Below, piece after piece: positions 40,430 to 51,644 of a stretch of DNA of 64,000 nt. Source of the stretch: Leguminivora glycinivorella (lineage: Eukaryota > Arthropoda > Insecta > Lepidoptera > Tortricidae); contig NC_062974.1 in NCBI RefSeq assembly GCF_023078275.1, positions 25,394,110 through 25,458,109 on the forward strand. Reading direction: 5' to 3'. The translations under genes were made by a program, and so were the position numbers. Every line of letters begins with the position of its first letter. Positions within the stretch are counted from its first letter, which is position 1. The notes beneath the pieces were generated by a model. That model saw only the letters and a program-made list of their open reading frames with translations, was not told the DNA's origin and did not search any database.

Positions 40430-42118
40430 AGTAGGGTGGTTTAGCCGGTTATCCGACCACCTCTGGTTGTCGGCCACCACGCAGTTAATCTACAATAACA
40501 TGACAACTATATAGTATTTCTTCAAAAAATGAGGGTAGATACATAAAGTCACTTGATATTGACATGTCCTACATTTATTTTCTTGGTGACGTATTGATTC
40601 GCTCGTCAGTGTACGGAAGCAATTTGAGCAGTGTGAATGGTGTACAAATTTTATAAAAAAAATTAGGATACAACATTTTTTCGAGGTATATAAACATATT
40701 GTTTTCGTGGCTTTGAGACCATTCTTGAGGTTAAAGTAGATTGTGAATAAGTTGAACTCATGTTATTTCAATTTAAATGTTCAAAATATGTAATATAATT
40801 AAATTAAATTGGGTGGTCGGGTATCTAAATGTAATTTTACAAAGATATTTAGTTGTCGGCCCCCCGGCCGAGAACGGACTTGAAGGACGTCATTTTTAAT
40901 CGATTGTCTTTCCTATATTATTAGAGCAAATAAAATAAATACTTCAAAAAACACTTATTTTGAACAAAATTGATATTGCATTTAACAGCCGGCCACATGC
41001 TTTCTTGGAAATAATTGGTTAAAATCTGATTTATTTTTTGAAATATTTGGCGGCCGAGAACAAGCATTTTTAAAGTTGATTGTCGGCCTAGCCAATTTAT
41101 GACGGCCAAGAAACAAATAATTTTAATTTAGTTGTCGGCCCTGCAATATATTCTCGACCCAGATTCAAAATAATTTGTCTTTGGGGGTCAATTAATTGCG
41201 TTGTTTGTAAGGATTATTTAAAAAAAAATGCATTTATTTATTAATAAATACAATAATATCCAATAGCAACACAACTTGTTCTTAGGTAATTATTATACTA
41301 TACATTTTTGCTACAGGTATTTTTTTAAGGATTACACCAGGTTTTATACAGTCTAATACATCATCATTATGTACCTACCTGCATATAATATTTTTACTTT
41401 AGCAAATTTTGTTAAATTGTGTTGTGTTTGTTGTTGTTGTTAGTTTCTTTTCTCGTAATTGCGCCCTGAGTAGCAGTGAAGAAAAATTTTCGTTATTTTA
41501 ATATTTTCAGTCGACGGGACGGCTTATGAGTCTTGTTTTTACGAAAGTTACTGCTGTCTGACCTCCCCTTTTTTACGTCGACTCCTGCCTTAACGAAATT
41601 TTTTGTCGACAAAAAATATATTATTATGTAATAATAAGTATTTCCTATATTTGTTCCATACAAACTATTGACATGAGCCGTAGCCTAAGGATGCCAGCAA
41701 ATTCAGCGTGTCAAATGGACGTTACGGACCATTATAAACCTCAATAAATGTAAAATATTACTAAAAATACATTGTGACATTGACTATTACTTGTTTTATT
41801 CCAAAATAAATCCTGTTAGTTCTGACATAAGATTCATTTTAAAACCCTAATAACAGTGGCCGACAACTAACTAAACAAGCGGCCGAGAACCAAAAGAAGT
41901 GGTCGACAACCGGCTAAATTGCTACTTTTTCATATTCGGAGCTATATAAAGAAAACTAAGTTAGTTAGTCATAATTTTTTATACCAAAAGGAAACTGTAT
42001 TAAATTCTTTGCCTAAAAATCATACAATGACAAAATTTTGTCGAATATGTTGTACAGAAAATCCATTTGAATGCGTAGTTTTGCTAAACTGGCCGACAAC
42101 CGGCTAATTCACCCTACT
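40430..42118. mobile_element. 1.7-kb non-autonomous element with TIR motif repeated inside
   Basis: The ends are inverted: AGTAGGGTGGTTTAGCCGGTT on the left, and the complement of AACCGGCTAATTCACCCTACT on the right. TA lies at the outer edge of GGGTG on both sides, so a TA duplication is possible. Within, the words TTGTCGGCC or GGCCGACAA and GGCCGAGAAC recur: about 40467, 40853, 40866, 41052, 41080, 41132, 41858, 41881, 41901 (one mismatch) and 42091. Left-half copies mostly read TTGTCGGCC and right-half copies GGCCGACAAC, so they face each other. No credible ORF exists. Confidence 0.78.
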
Positions 42119-42289
42119 CTGGAAGTAGTACATTTATCTTACCACACTTGTAAAAAAAATGATAATGAGATTGAATTATACACTTGTATTTAGCGGTTTA
42201 ATGGTAAATAGTGTAATCAAAGACATGTAACTCCGTATAGACAGCTACAGTCTAAGAAAAAAACGTACCTCAGAACCATATAGAAAAAA

Positions 42290-42490
42290 GTACGGTGGCC
42301 AAGATGGCGTTACACCTTTGGGGGACGCTCGGCTAGATGGCGCTAATATTAATATATGACATTTTAACACATATCAAGCTAAGAATATGGTAAAAATTGT
42401 AAAAGTTGATGTTTAAAAGTTTTAAGCCTGTGTCGAGAGATGGCAGTCTACGCACTGTGATTACACATTTTACTTTGACCGTAACTCTCT
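42290..42490 (+). repeat. Dispersed repeat D copy
   Basis: CACCTTTGGGGG, CTAGATGGCGCTAATATTAA, AGCCTGTGTCGAGAGATGGC and GCACTGTGATTACACATTTT. The reverse complement of the same series lies at 45405-45605. Confidence 0.78.
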
Positions 42491-42993
42491 ATAATACTCG
42501 ATCCTCTTTGGTGTCATAAAAAGAGAAATATAAAAAATCTTGGGCTAGTAAATATACAGCATTCAGAACTTGTAGTGTATATATATGTCATTATAATTTG
42601 TTTGTCTACTACTGTCGCACAAATGTATAAGTTTTTAAAAATATTTTCATTGAAAAACCATAAAAGTCTAATACACGAAATATTCATGAATTTTATCCAA
42701 AAACTCATGGAAAACTTATTAAAATTGTATTTTCATAAGCCAGCTCAAATCTCTGTCAACCATAGGAATAACTGGCGCGATCGGTAGGATCCGATATACT
42801 CCCTCGGGTAATCCGATTTCCGACTCGGTAAACGTGGAAGATTATTTGAAGTACTTGCAATTACTGAAGTCGGAGATACCTGGATCATATATAGATTAAG
42901 TCATGATTTCTCTATTTTACTGTACATTGGGTCATTTTTTGGAACAACTGTTCGTCTCCGAGCGATGAACTATAAATCGGTCGCTCTCTCTTT

Positions 42994-43936
42994 TTAGGGT
43001 TCCGTACCAAAAAGGTACAAAATGAACCCTTATGGTGCGACTCTGTCCGTCTGTCTATCTGTCACATTATTAAATATCTCGAGAACTACTTATGCTATCG
43101 ACTTTGAAATTTGGAATAGTTCTGAACATTGTTAACCTCTACAAATTGAAATTATTTTTATTAATACTAATTATAGAAAATGGCCAAAATGAAAGGAGGG
43201 CAAACTGTAAATTTCAAGTTACTAGGTCAAATGGGGTATCGTTAGAAAGAGCTCAAATTGTACATATCAAAACAATTTTTTATATTTTTTTTGTTGTGGA
43301 AAAAAAAAAATTTTGAAGGAAAATGTAAAAAAAAATACCGTCCCCCCCCTTATCTCCGAAGTTTACCAACATAAATTTATGAAATTTTTACCAAACATGG
43401 CTATTATAAAGAATATTACAGGAAAAATAAAATCGTACACGTATCTTAAAACCTTTTTTTTTTATTTATAAAATACCTTTCAGATTTTCATTTACAATTT
43501 CAACACCCTTGAAAGTACCTGCTTTCAAATAAAGGAAAAATGGTTAAAATCGGTTAACGCAATAAATAATTATCCCATAAAAATCATCTTCCATACTAGC
43601 TCGCGCACATTAGTTTCCTTAATTTGCCGAAAGATGTCGCTGTACGCTGAACGCTTATTTCCTACATCGCGTTTTTCCTGATATAATGATGTCGGTTCAG
43701 GAGCGTCCTTAAGACATGTCGTAAACTATTGAAGTCGAATAGTCTTTATTTTCTTTGGACGTTGTCTAACCAATAAAAATGTATAATAAATATTACTTGT
43801 TATTAGTATGGGAAATTGAGTCTTGTCTTGAGGGATTTAGATAAGTCTGAAGAATTATATTTCAACTACCTAGGTATTGAAAGTTTGTACGGAACCCTCG
43901 GTGGGCGAGTCCGACTCGCACTTGGTCGGTTTTTTT
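42994..43936. repeat. Large dispersed repeat G with inverted ends GGGTTCCGTAC
   Basis: It opens AGGGTTCCGTACCAAAAAGG and closes GTACGGAACCCT (43888-43899), then GCGAGTCCGACTCGCACTTG and a T-run. The closing hairpin GCGAGTCCGACTCGC near the end recalls Helitron 3' structures, but no replication protein is encoded. Interior frames are short and AT-rich; the longer one near 43816 runs out into unrelated repeat sequence. Confidence 0.7.
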
Positions 43937-44083
43937 TACATGCGATTATTTTCTGGGATTTTCTATCGCCGATAGCCGATATCACGCGCTTTTGGTATGT
44001 CCAGAGTGCCAAAAAGACCAAAAGGTTGTATTGGTGCATGTGTGTGTGTTTGCCTATAAGTTTAGTATATTTATTACTAGCTT

Positions 44084-44262
44084 TTGCCCGCAGCTTCGCT
44101 CGCGTTAGAAAGAGACAAAAAGTAGCCTATGTCACTCTCTATCCCTTCAACTATCTCCACTTAAAAAATCACGTTAATACATCGCTCCGTTTTACCGTAA
44201 AAGACGGACAAACAAACAGACACACACACTTTCCCATTTATAATATTAGTATGGATTCACAC
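44084..44262 (+). repeat. Dispersed repeat F copy
   Basis: TTTTGCCCGCAGCTTCGCTC, AGAAAGAGACAAAAAGTAGC, CCTTCAACTATCTCCACTTA and GACACACACACTTTCCCATT to ATTAGTATGGAT. It is the reverse complement of 24356-24540 and parallel to 55066-55308. Confidence 0.82.
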
Positions 44263-44838
44263 TTCTTAACCTCTATTCTTCTCTTTCTGACATTAAAGAA
44301 TTGAAGATCGTAGCCCCTACTTTGCTGACAAAACCCAATTACGAAAATAGAACTATGTCTACATAATTTCTCGGAGCTAACAAAAATGAGGCCATTTTTG
44401 CTCAGAAAATTCACAACTGAGCTAACGATGTTGATTTTCATATTTCCCCCGCTGTGATAAAATATAAAAATCAGCATATAATTTCCTCCCCATTTCCTTT
44501 AGGATGATCATTACGGTGGGCTGGTTCCCATTGTTACTAGTCTAAGAAACGGAATAAAGATTTTTTAGAATCATACGTTATTTTTCACCACACCAACTGG
44601 TAAAGGCTTTCTTTGCTATTCGAAAACAGATAGCAAAATTGCATTTTATCGACAAGGGGGCAAAGTAATTTCATACGAATTTTAACTCGATGTCTTAATC
44701 TGGCTGCTAGATTTTATCTATAAATGATGATTTTGAACCATAAATATTGAATAAATTGATGGATTTCATTTATTTTGATGTTTTATAGTCAGTATTTTGT
44801 TCGTGATGGTGTGGTGAAAAATTTTGTGTTTCACTCGG

Positions 44839-44991
44839 TGGCAAAGTTTGTTTAACCTTCGTGCCTTGATACCCTCGCAACGCTCAAGATTCCACTTTTT
44901 GAACCACTCGCTACGCTCGCGGTTCAATTTTGGAATCTTTCGCTTGCTCGGGTATTAATATTGACACGTGCGGTTAAACAACTACTTTGCC
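44839..44991. mobile_element. Foldback element with GGCAAAGT ends
   Basis: GGCAAAGTTTGTTTAACC and GGTTAAACAACTACTTTGCC are inverted. Internal pairs ATACCCTCGCAACGCTCAAG / CGCTTGCTCGGGTAT and TTGAACCACTCGC / GCGGTTCAA extend the fold. Confidence 0.75.
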
Positions 44992-45404
44992 CCCTTGTAA
45001 AACAAATAACTATAGTTTTGATAGGAAATAAATAATAAGTAAATATTACCCTTTTGTGAAAAGGATCTAAGTTGAAAAATCGCGTAGTAGTAGGTTTTAC
45101 AGAAGCAATACTTACGTAACTAAATAGTATAATAGGGAACTTGACTGTTCTTAAAATAGAATATTTCATCGCTTAATTATTACAAAAACAATAAAAACAT
45201 GGACAGAAGTTATTTTTAAATCCAATTTCTATTTCATAAGCCAGGTAGAAATATATAAAGTAACTGAATTGACCGTGACGTCACTCAATTCGATTTCATA
45301 TTAATTGCATATTAGCACGTCGTTCAAATTCGTTTTAACTGTTCTTAAAAATAAGCTAAGTTGTCTAGGAGGCAAGTAGCCTATTACGTAATACTTATTA
45401 TAAT

Positions 45405-45605
45405 GACAGTCCTTTTCTTAGTTAAATTATTGTCAAAATATAATGTGTAGTCACAGTTGTATAGACTGCCATCTCTTGACACAGGCTTGAAACTTTTGAA
45501 CCTCATTTCTGACAATGTGGTCCATATTATTAACTTGATATGTTGATGTGTGTTGTCAACAATATTAGCGCCATCTAGCTGAGATTCAACCAAAGGTGTA
45601 GTGAT
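45405..45605 (-). repeat. Dispersed repeat D copy
   Basis: GACTGCCATCTCTTGACACA, GGCTTGAAACTTTTGAACCT, AATATTAGCGCCATCTAGCT and ACCAAAGGTGTAGTGAT. It is the reverse complement of 42290-42490 with about a fifth of bases changed. Confidence 0.78.
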
Positions 45606-45618
45606 ATCGAGGCTAGCG

Positions 45619-45700
45619 TACTATCAGCTAGAAAAGTGCATGGCGAGTTTCTCAATGAATTCATTCCTAATTTCTCCATGCACTTTTTCAGCTGATAGTA
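45619..45700. mobile_element. Small palindromic MITE, 82 bp
   Basis: Arms of 25 bases, TACTATCAGCTAGAAAAGTG / CACTTTTTCAGCTGATAGTA, with two mismatches; the centre contains GAATTC. A related core is at 5578-5631. Confidence 0.82.
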
Positions 45701-45950
45701 CTTTTCTCCTGATCGTTACGTTTTTTTTATTACGTTTTCTCTGTTTATACGGAGTTATATGTAATTTTAGCTTTCAGGGTTGTATCACCATAACAAACCG
45801 TTAACCGAACTAATCAGTTTACATTTCCAGTCAATGCATATCAATGAGAGAATGGATATATATTAGAGATCTATTACAGACTGTATCAATAAGCAAAGTG
45901 ACTTATTGACAGGCATTGATTACCTGTCCGCTATTCACTATGTAAATAGT

Positions 45951-46260
45951 TATACAGGGTGGACCCTGTAACAAAAGCAAAAAATAAAACTGTAGACTAC
46001 TTATACTCCTAATACTGACCAACTGAACATTTGTTCAGTCAGCCACTTTTAAAAATAACTAGTTATAGTTTAAAATATGACAGACAACGTCATTGACAGC
46101 AACAATGGCGTACAATTGAAGCCAATATTTATTTTGAATGAAAAAAAATTAAATTATAGACTTTATAATTTTAAAAGTCGCTGAACAAAATGTTGGTCTG
46201 TTTAAGGAGAATAGCCTAAAGTTTTATTTTTTGCTTTTGTTCCAGGCCCCACCCTGTATA
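45951..46260. mobile_element. MITE with TATACAGGGTGG ends, 310 bp
   Basis: The left end TATACAGGGTGGACCCTG then AACAAAAGCAAAAAATAAAA is inverted at the right as TTTTATTTTTTGCTTTTGTT then CCAGGCCCCACCCTGTATA. TIRs of about 40 bases with a few mismatches and TA at the edges fit a Tc1/mariner-type non-autonomous element. No coding. Confidence 0.85.
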
Positions 46261-46282
46261 TAATGAATAATGTAACGTTCAG

Positions 46283-46437
46283 GGTACGTAGCCGAATGGC
46301 ACAAACGCTCACGAAACGAAACGCTAGTAGATATCTATCTCTATCGCTCTTGCGTATTGGCGCGACAGAGCCAGACTACCTTTCGTGGCGTTTCGTTTTC
46401 ATTTCGCGTCGCAGAAATGCCATTCGGCTACGGTACC
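46283..46437. mobile_element. Foldback MITE with GTAGCCGAATGGC ends
   Basis: GGTACGTAGCCGAATGGCA and TGCCATTCGGCTACGGTAC are inverted. GAAACGAAACGC and GGCGTTTCGTTTTC continue the fold around GCGACAGAGCCAGACTA. It begins only 22 bases after the previous MITE. Confidence 0.82.
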
Positions 46438-47810
46438 AAGATCATAATTTTTAAAATTATAACGTATTTTAAAGCATCAAACGCTTATGGCAGATGCTTA
46501 AGTAGGTATTTTAATAAATTTCATATGCAGATTGCAATTATTATACTTTGTATACAAACTAGAATAAAATACTAGGAAGAAAAGTTTAATTTACATTGAA
46601 TATTTTCAACTAACCTGAAGGTAACTATAATAAATCAGGAGACGAAAACGCTGCCAAGAACATTAAATTATTTCCCTATTTCACGAACAGTTTTACGAAA
46701 AACCTCGCTATTTTTCGTGTAAGTAATAATACAAGTACATTTTCAATTAACTTTAACGGCCATTTTTATTAGGGCCATTTTCAAACAACAGAGAACATGG
46801 CAATATAAGTTTACTTAAATTCGGTTTATTTTAGTCTGTAATTTTACCAGTTTGTAGAGAAAAGTTTAAGGTAAAAACTGTCTTAGCTCTGGTGGTAAAG
46901 AGTTCAAAAATAAATTCTTAGTTTTAAAATTAGGCTAAACTCAAGAAAAAGGAGAAATGGGTTCAGACGTTTGCTAGGATATAAATGTAACATGTAATAG
47001 GCAAAGAGCTAGCTCTAAAAAAAGTACACACTTTGGAAAGAAACAAATTTTGTTTTTTCTTTAACAAATTTCTCTGTCTATTTTTTTATTGAGTACGTAA
47101 ATACAAGAGTTTGACTATAATCACACTTACGACCGCCTAAGAATGCTACACCACACATAGATGGCGCTACAAAAAAAATCTTGTAGTTTTCGATTATACT
47201 TGTAGATGACGTTAAGTGTCACTTTTGACATAGATTTATGGCTCTCAATTCGAAAATATGCAAGTTTGTGAATATTACGAAATTTACAAATCATACAAAC
47301 TAAACAAAACTAAAATATCTGTTGAGCCAGAAAACCCAAGCAAATGACTTCAAATCTTTCACACACAACACAATGTTGCAAAATCAGATTAAAATTCGTA
47401 TGTTAATTATGATGAGTCGCATAGAAATAATAGACGTCGTTTCATACAAAGTGTTGACGTCTTAAAAATATTATTCAAAATATTTTCAGAAACAAGTTAA
47501 AATAAGGAAGAGTGCTAGAAAAAAGAAACGGAAAAAAGTCCTTAGCCATTTTCATGTTCAGCTGGAAATTCGAATCAAAGTTATCACCGCAATAGATTCA
47601 ACTATAACCGTGGATTTGACTGTTCATTCGCAATCTGCAATACGGCACAATCGTGAGCCGTAAAATCTCAACGTAGATGTTAAAGTCCTATAAAGGCCGA
47701 AATACTCCATAATGGCGAACGGAGATTTAGGTTCATAGACTCCGCATAGACGAAGAACGAACGTTTTGGGCCGAAGCGGACGATATAGTACAGCAGGACT
47801 CTGCAGGACA
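46438..47810. other. Non-coding stretch
   Basis: AT-rich. ACATAGATGGCGCTAC near 47155 is a repeat-like word also found in repeat D. No gene, SINE or LINE piece was recognised. Confidence 0.4.
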
Positions 47811-47993
47811 AATCTCGACTGGGGGCAAATGTAACTGGTCCATTTTTTCCATGTTTTACAATGTTTGCATTATTAAATAGAGTATCCACCAGTTAAATAT
47901 GGTAAGCGTGTTCAGTGGATACATGTCGAACTCAACATCATGGTGTAATAATAGAAAAAATGGATCAGTTACAATGGTCACCCAGTCGAGATT
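47811..47993. mobile_element. MITE-like inverted repeat, 183 bp
   Basis: AATCTCGACTGGGGGCAAAT then GTAACTGGTCCATTTTTTC on the left; GAAAAAATGGATCAGTTACA then CCCAGTCGAGATT on the right. The arms are about 40 bases with a few differences. Confidence 0.8.
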
Positions 47994-48245
47994 TTCCCCG
48001 CTGTACCTTACTAAGTTTCGTACAGGTCTGATTCTTATTACGTGGTTCTTATGACATGCGAATGTCATGTAAAATAAAAAATGTAGACATACTTTTGAAA
48101 TATCACTAAATTTAATATATCACTTGATAGGTAAAAATGTAAAATTTAATGATGATCTTCATGGAAGTTTTTCTAAACATATCGGAAACAGTCCTGATAA
48201 AAAAATAAGTTTCCAGCATGATTTTTACCATTTGCTCCATAGTCA

Positions 48246-48456
48246 GTAAAATGTGTGTGTGGAAAAAAGGGTGATGAATGTGTGGTAGTCGACTTTGGGA
48301 TATGGGTTAAATTTTGGTCTAATATAGGCGACCTGTCACTGCAATGTCACAATTTCATTATTTTCAACCACTTATTTACCAAAAGTGGCACTGAAACTTA
48401 AGTTGTTATTGAATGCATACAGGTGTTATTGAATGTATGTATGTATGTATGTATTA
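48246..48456 (+). repeat. Dispersed repeat A copy with (GTAT)n tail
   Basis: TTTGGGATATGGGTTAAATT, GCGACCTGTCACTGCAATGT and ACCAAAAGTGGCACTGAAAC, ending in five to six TATG units at about 48434-48455. Same orientation as the other A copies. Confidence 0.75.
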
Positions 48457-48831
48457 GGTATAGGTTAAGTAATCTGTGACGACGGATGATGGCGTACGCG
48501 CACGCACTGGAAACGTCACAATTACATGGGCAGGTAATTTAATTTGTGGACGGTTTATGGCGCGGAAAGATATGCCAGGAAACGAGACACTAATGCGAGC
48601 GAGTTCGGGTGCGAGAAGTAGGTGAGTTTTAAAACGAATCGTTTGCGAGTACGGTTCGAAGGACCGGGCTGATAAATGGGAGTAAACTGGTATTTTGTAA
48701 GATTTTGTAATAAAGTAAGATAGTCTTGTTTGATAATATTTTGGTGTCTAACAAAGTATACGGCTAACTGAATGGTGAGCAGACACGGTAGACGGTGCAC
48801 GTTGGACGTGTTAGATGCCAGTTACTAACCC

Positions 48832-48968
48832 TAAGTGCGTTTTCACATTATCCGATGCGATATCGGATGTCGGACCGATATCCCATAAATTACAGGCGCC
48901 ATCTTGGATCTTTTTTCCATTGAAATCCTTTCGACACCCGATATCGGATAGATAATGTGAATCTTCGA
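48832..48968. mobile_element. MITE family 1 copy
   Basis: TAAGTGCGTTTTCACATTAT then CCGATGCGATATCGGATG, GCGCCATCTTGGATC in the centre, and CCCGATATCGGATAGATAAT at the right. The terminal GTGCG of the right arm has decayed. Confidence 0.78.
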
Positions 48969-49398
48969 TGAGCTCTGGCAATTAACGTTACTAACCAGGG
49001 TGGGTTCTTTGTATAATTTTAAATGGATTCAATAAAATTTTACATAAACATTTAAATTCTTATATTTTTTACCTACCGAACCTATGGAACCCGAATATAT
49101 AAGTAAATATTCCGTCAGTATCTTGCGTTATTTGCAATGCATCATCATTTTTAAATATCAGAAAAAATAACAATGACTTAACAATTTTCCAAAAGCAATT
49201 TTAAACTGCAAAGGGAAGTATATACAGTTAACAGACATAAGACTTCCTTTGATGGCTTCCTGTGAGCCCCTGATGGGCTATTCTTAAGGTAATGAAGGGG
49301 CCCAAACCATAGATTGATTTATTGTCGATGACTTTTACATTCTTAACAAGTTTACGGGGCAACTCATTATTATGGGAGTCAATTTTTGTGGTGGAATC

Positions 49399-49803
49399 TT
49401 AGGGAATTTTGATAAAATATTGAGAGTTGTAGAGGTTGTTGACCGAAATATCGTAAATATAGAAAACATTTTTTAATGACGAATATGCACTTTGATCGGA
49501 TTTTGTCCATATCAAATTGGCTCTGATATATTTAGATTGCTCAAGCGTGATACGCAAGCCTTCAACATCCCGGTCCACAAATGGGAAGAGCTTGCCGAAG
49601 ACAGAGACAAGTGACGCAAACTGGTGTTCGACGGACGTATAATCCTCGACAAAGCTTGGTTTACGGCACTCGCAAGTAAGCGCGCCAAGCGTCATCAGCG
49701 CGATACCTGTTCGCCACGGATACACTACACCTGCCAGAGTTGTGGTCGTGTTTGTCGCTCCCGTATTTGGCTTACACAGCCATGAAAAACGTTGTCGCCT
49801 CAC
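49399..49803 (-). other. Unrecognised ORF, possible exon of a host gene
   Basis: An open frame of about 134 codons on the minus strand. Its first two thirds (49510-49803) are less AT-rich than the flanks and read like a real protein: RRQRFSWLCKPNTGATNTT, VVYPWRTGIALMTLGAL, TCECRKPSFVEDY, LVSVFGKLFPFVDRDVEG. There is no ATG at the start, only GTG. CAG just upstream (minus strand, about 49808-49810) could be a splice acceptor. The last 40 residues are asparagine/tyrosine/isoleucine-rich and may be read-through into an intron. I do not recognise a family. It may be an exon, a gene fragment or chance. Confidence 0.3.
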
Positions 49804-49876
49804 GTGACACTGCTTTTTTAGTATGTTATAGACTCGATGGCCACTGATGGGGATGATGATGGGGAGATGTGGAAAA

Positions 49877-50176
49877 GAAGCGCTAGTGGCCTAGCGGTAA
49901 GAGCGTGCGACTTTCAATCCAGAGGTCGCGGGTTTTAACCCCGGCTCATACCAATGTTTTATTACGGCGATATTTGCCAGTCGCTTTTCGTTCAAAGAAA
50001 ACTTTGTGACAAAATCGGACTCATTCCAATAAGGCCTAATTACCCATTGAAATGGTCAAATGGCAGTCGCTTTTGTAAATCTAGTGCCTACGCCAAATCT
50101 TGGGATTACTTGTAAAAGCGGGCTCCAGGCTCCCATGAGCCGCGGTAAATGCCGGGATAACGCAAGGAGGATGATT
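49877..50176 (+). mobile_element. SINE copy (family S1), full length
   Basis: The tRNA-like head has a perfect A box TGGCCTAGCGG (49887-49897) and a degenerate B box GGTTTTAACCCC (49931-49942). The body is TTTGCCAGTCGCTTTTCGTT, AAATCGGACTCATTCCAATA, GCCTACGCCAAATCTTGGGA and CCATGAGCCGCGGTAAATGC, ending CGCAAGGAGGATGAT. Its 5'-truncated sister is at 21629. Pol III transcription would use the internal boxes. Confidence 0.87.
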
Positions 50177-50374
50177 AGATATAGAAAAGAAGTGATGAAA
50201 AATGATCAATGGCGCATGCAAAGGGGCATCGATTAGAATATTAAAATATAAGAACTCATAAAGATATTCATAGTTCTTTTTGCAGATAGGTTCATCCATC
50301 ATCAGACAAGTCACCTATGAGATAATAGATTAGAAAATTAATAATGTATGTATAATTTTGATTAAAAATGGTCC

Positions 50375-50512
50375 AATATAAATAAATATCATAGGACTTT
50401 GTTACACAGATTGACCGAGTTCCACGGAAAACTCAAGAAGTCTTGTGATGCTGGTGCTCAGACAACGATATATACCTACATAATATACAAATACATAGAA
50501 AACACCTTACCA
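50375..50512 (-). repeat. SINE family S2, 3' part
   Basis: ATAAATATCATAGGACTTTG, TTACACAGATTGACCGAGTT, TCTTGTGATGCTGGTGCTCA and CATAGAAAACACC. On the minus strand this is the S2 body and tail; the tRNA-like head is missing. Confidence 0.72.
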
Positions 50513-50841
50513 CCTTGAAATAACTTAAAACAATCACGTTCTTGTTGTTCTTGATTTGCCTAATTATTCACCAACACAATAAAAGGCTTAACTCGGCTTA
50601 AGTTAATTGTAAAAAACCGAAATTACACAACTCAGTATATTTAAACAATTTTTGCTCGTTACAAAGTTCCTGAACATTGTTCCACCATCATCGAGCTACT
50701 CCAGAAATTTCAAACCCAAACTTTAAAAATACCTTCACAATTTACTGCTGAAACTCAAGTGCAATTTCAACACGATTTCCTTGTACAACCCGGGTGCTAG
50801 CCAACGTACCAATCGCTTACTCTCCGTTAACGTATCGTAGC

Positions 50842-51131
50842 CTAGTTGGATAAACGCTTTTTTTGTTAGCAAACCTCAATTTTTTGCTTGAAAAGAACTA
50901 GTCCGTATTGGCGTTATAAAAAAAGCTGACAGGGAATCATGGACGCATGATAAACGGTATAACGTCAAGCCGTCCTTTTCGCACTATTTTAAAGTGCGAT
51001 AGGGATTCACCGATGCGATAAAATCACGCGTCCATGATTTCCTGCCAGCTTTTTTGTAGCGCCAATACGGACTACTTCTTTTCAAACAAAAAATTGAGGT
51101 TTGCAACAAAAAAAGCGTATTACCTAACTAG
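50842..51131. mobile_element. Foldback element with about 110-bp arms
   Basis: From CTAGTTGGATAAACGC the left arm runs AAACCTCAATTTTTTGCTTG, AGTCCGTATTGGCG and GGAATCATGGACGC. The right arm is the inverse: GCGTCCATGATTTCCTGCCA, GCGCCAATACGGACT, AAACAAAAAATTGAGGTTTG and GCGTATTACCTAACTAG. Arms match at about 90%. The 70-base centre has GCACTATTTTAAAGTGC. No coding. Confidence 0.85.
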
Positions 51132-51640
51132 CTTTTTTGAAAGCGCCAATATAGTTTAGTTTAGTTTTAGTTTTATTTATTTCATAATGATAAATTACAT
51201 TATAAATTATGCTATGTTAACCTATATGAATTTACATTATGATCGTCAATATAATTATAATTATTTCACATGCATTCATTAAATTATATAATGACAATAA
51301 TACAACAAAACAAAAAAAGTTAAAATAAAAACGAAAACTATCAATGTACTCGATCAACTGCATTTACGAATAGCCAAACTAAAAAATAAATACATAATGG
51401 AATACATGTCAAATGAAAAAATCTAATACGTAGGTATAGGTATAGATCATAATGATCGTCATATTAAAACTAAGAGCATCATTAAAAAAAAAAACAATGT
51501 CAAAAAACAATATAAATTTGTCAAAAATATCTAGATTTTTATCGCGCATACGGATGAGCAACAAATAAAGCCCAGCTACCTCAAAACATAATACTAGAGA
51601 ACGGACAAGCGGATGATCTCCTTCCTTCCTATATCTCCTC
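51132..51640. other. Non-coding AT-rich stretch
   Basis: No gene. TTTATTTATTTCATAATGAT reads on the minus strand like a LINE 3' tail, but no coding sequence adjoins it. Confidence 0.4.
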
Positions 51641-51644
51641 AAAA

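Noticed and set aside
43816..44304. 162-codon frame as a membrane protein gene
   Set aside because: It starts in repeat G, crosses its end hairpin and finishes in repeat F; the hydrophobic look comes from AT-rich repeats.
49877..49950. tRNA gene
   Set aside because: The A box is perfect, but the B box is degenerate and the sequence continues into a SINE body shared with 21629-21868.
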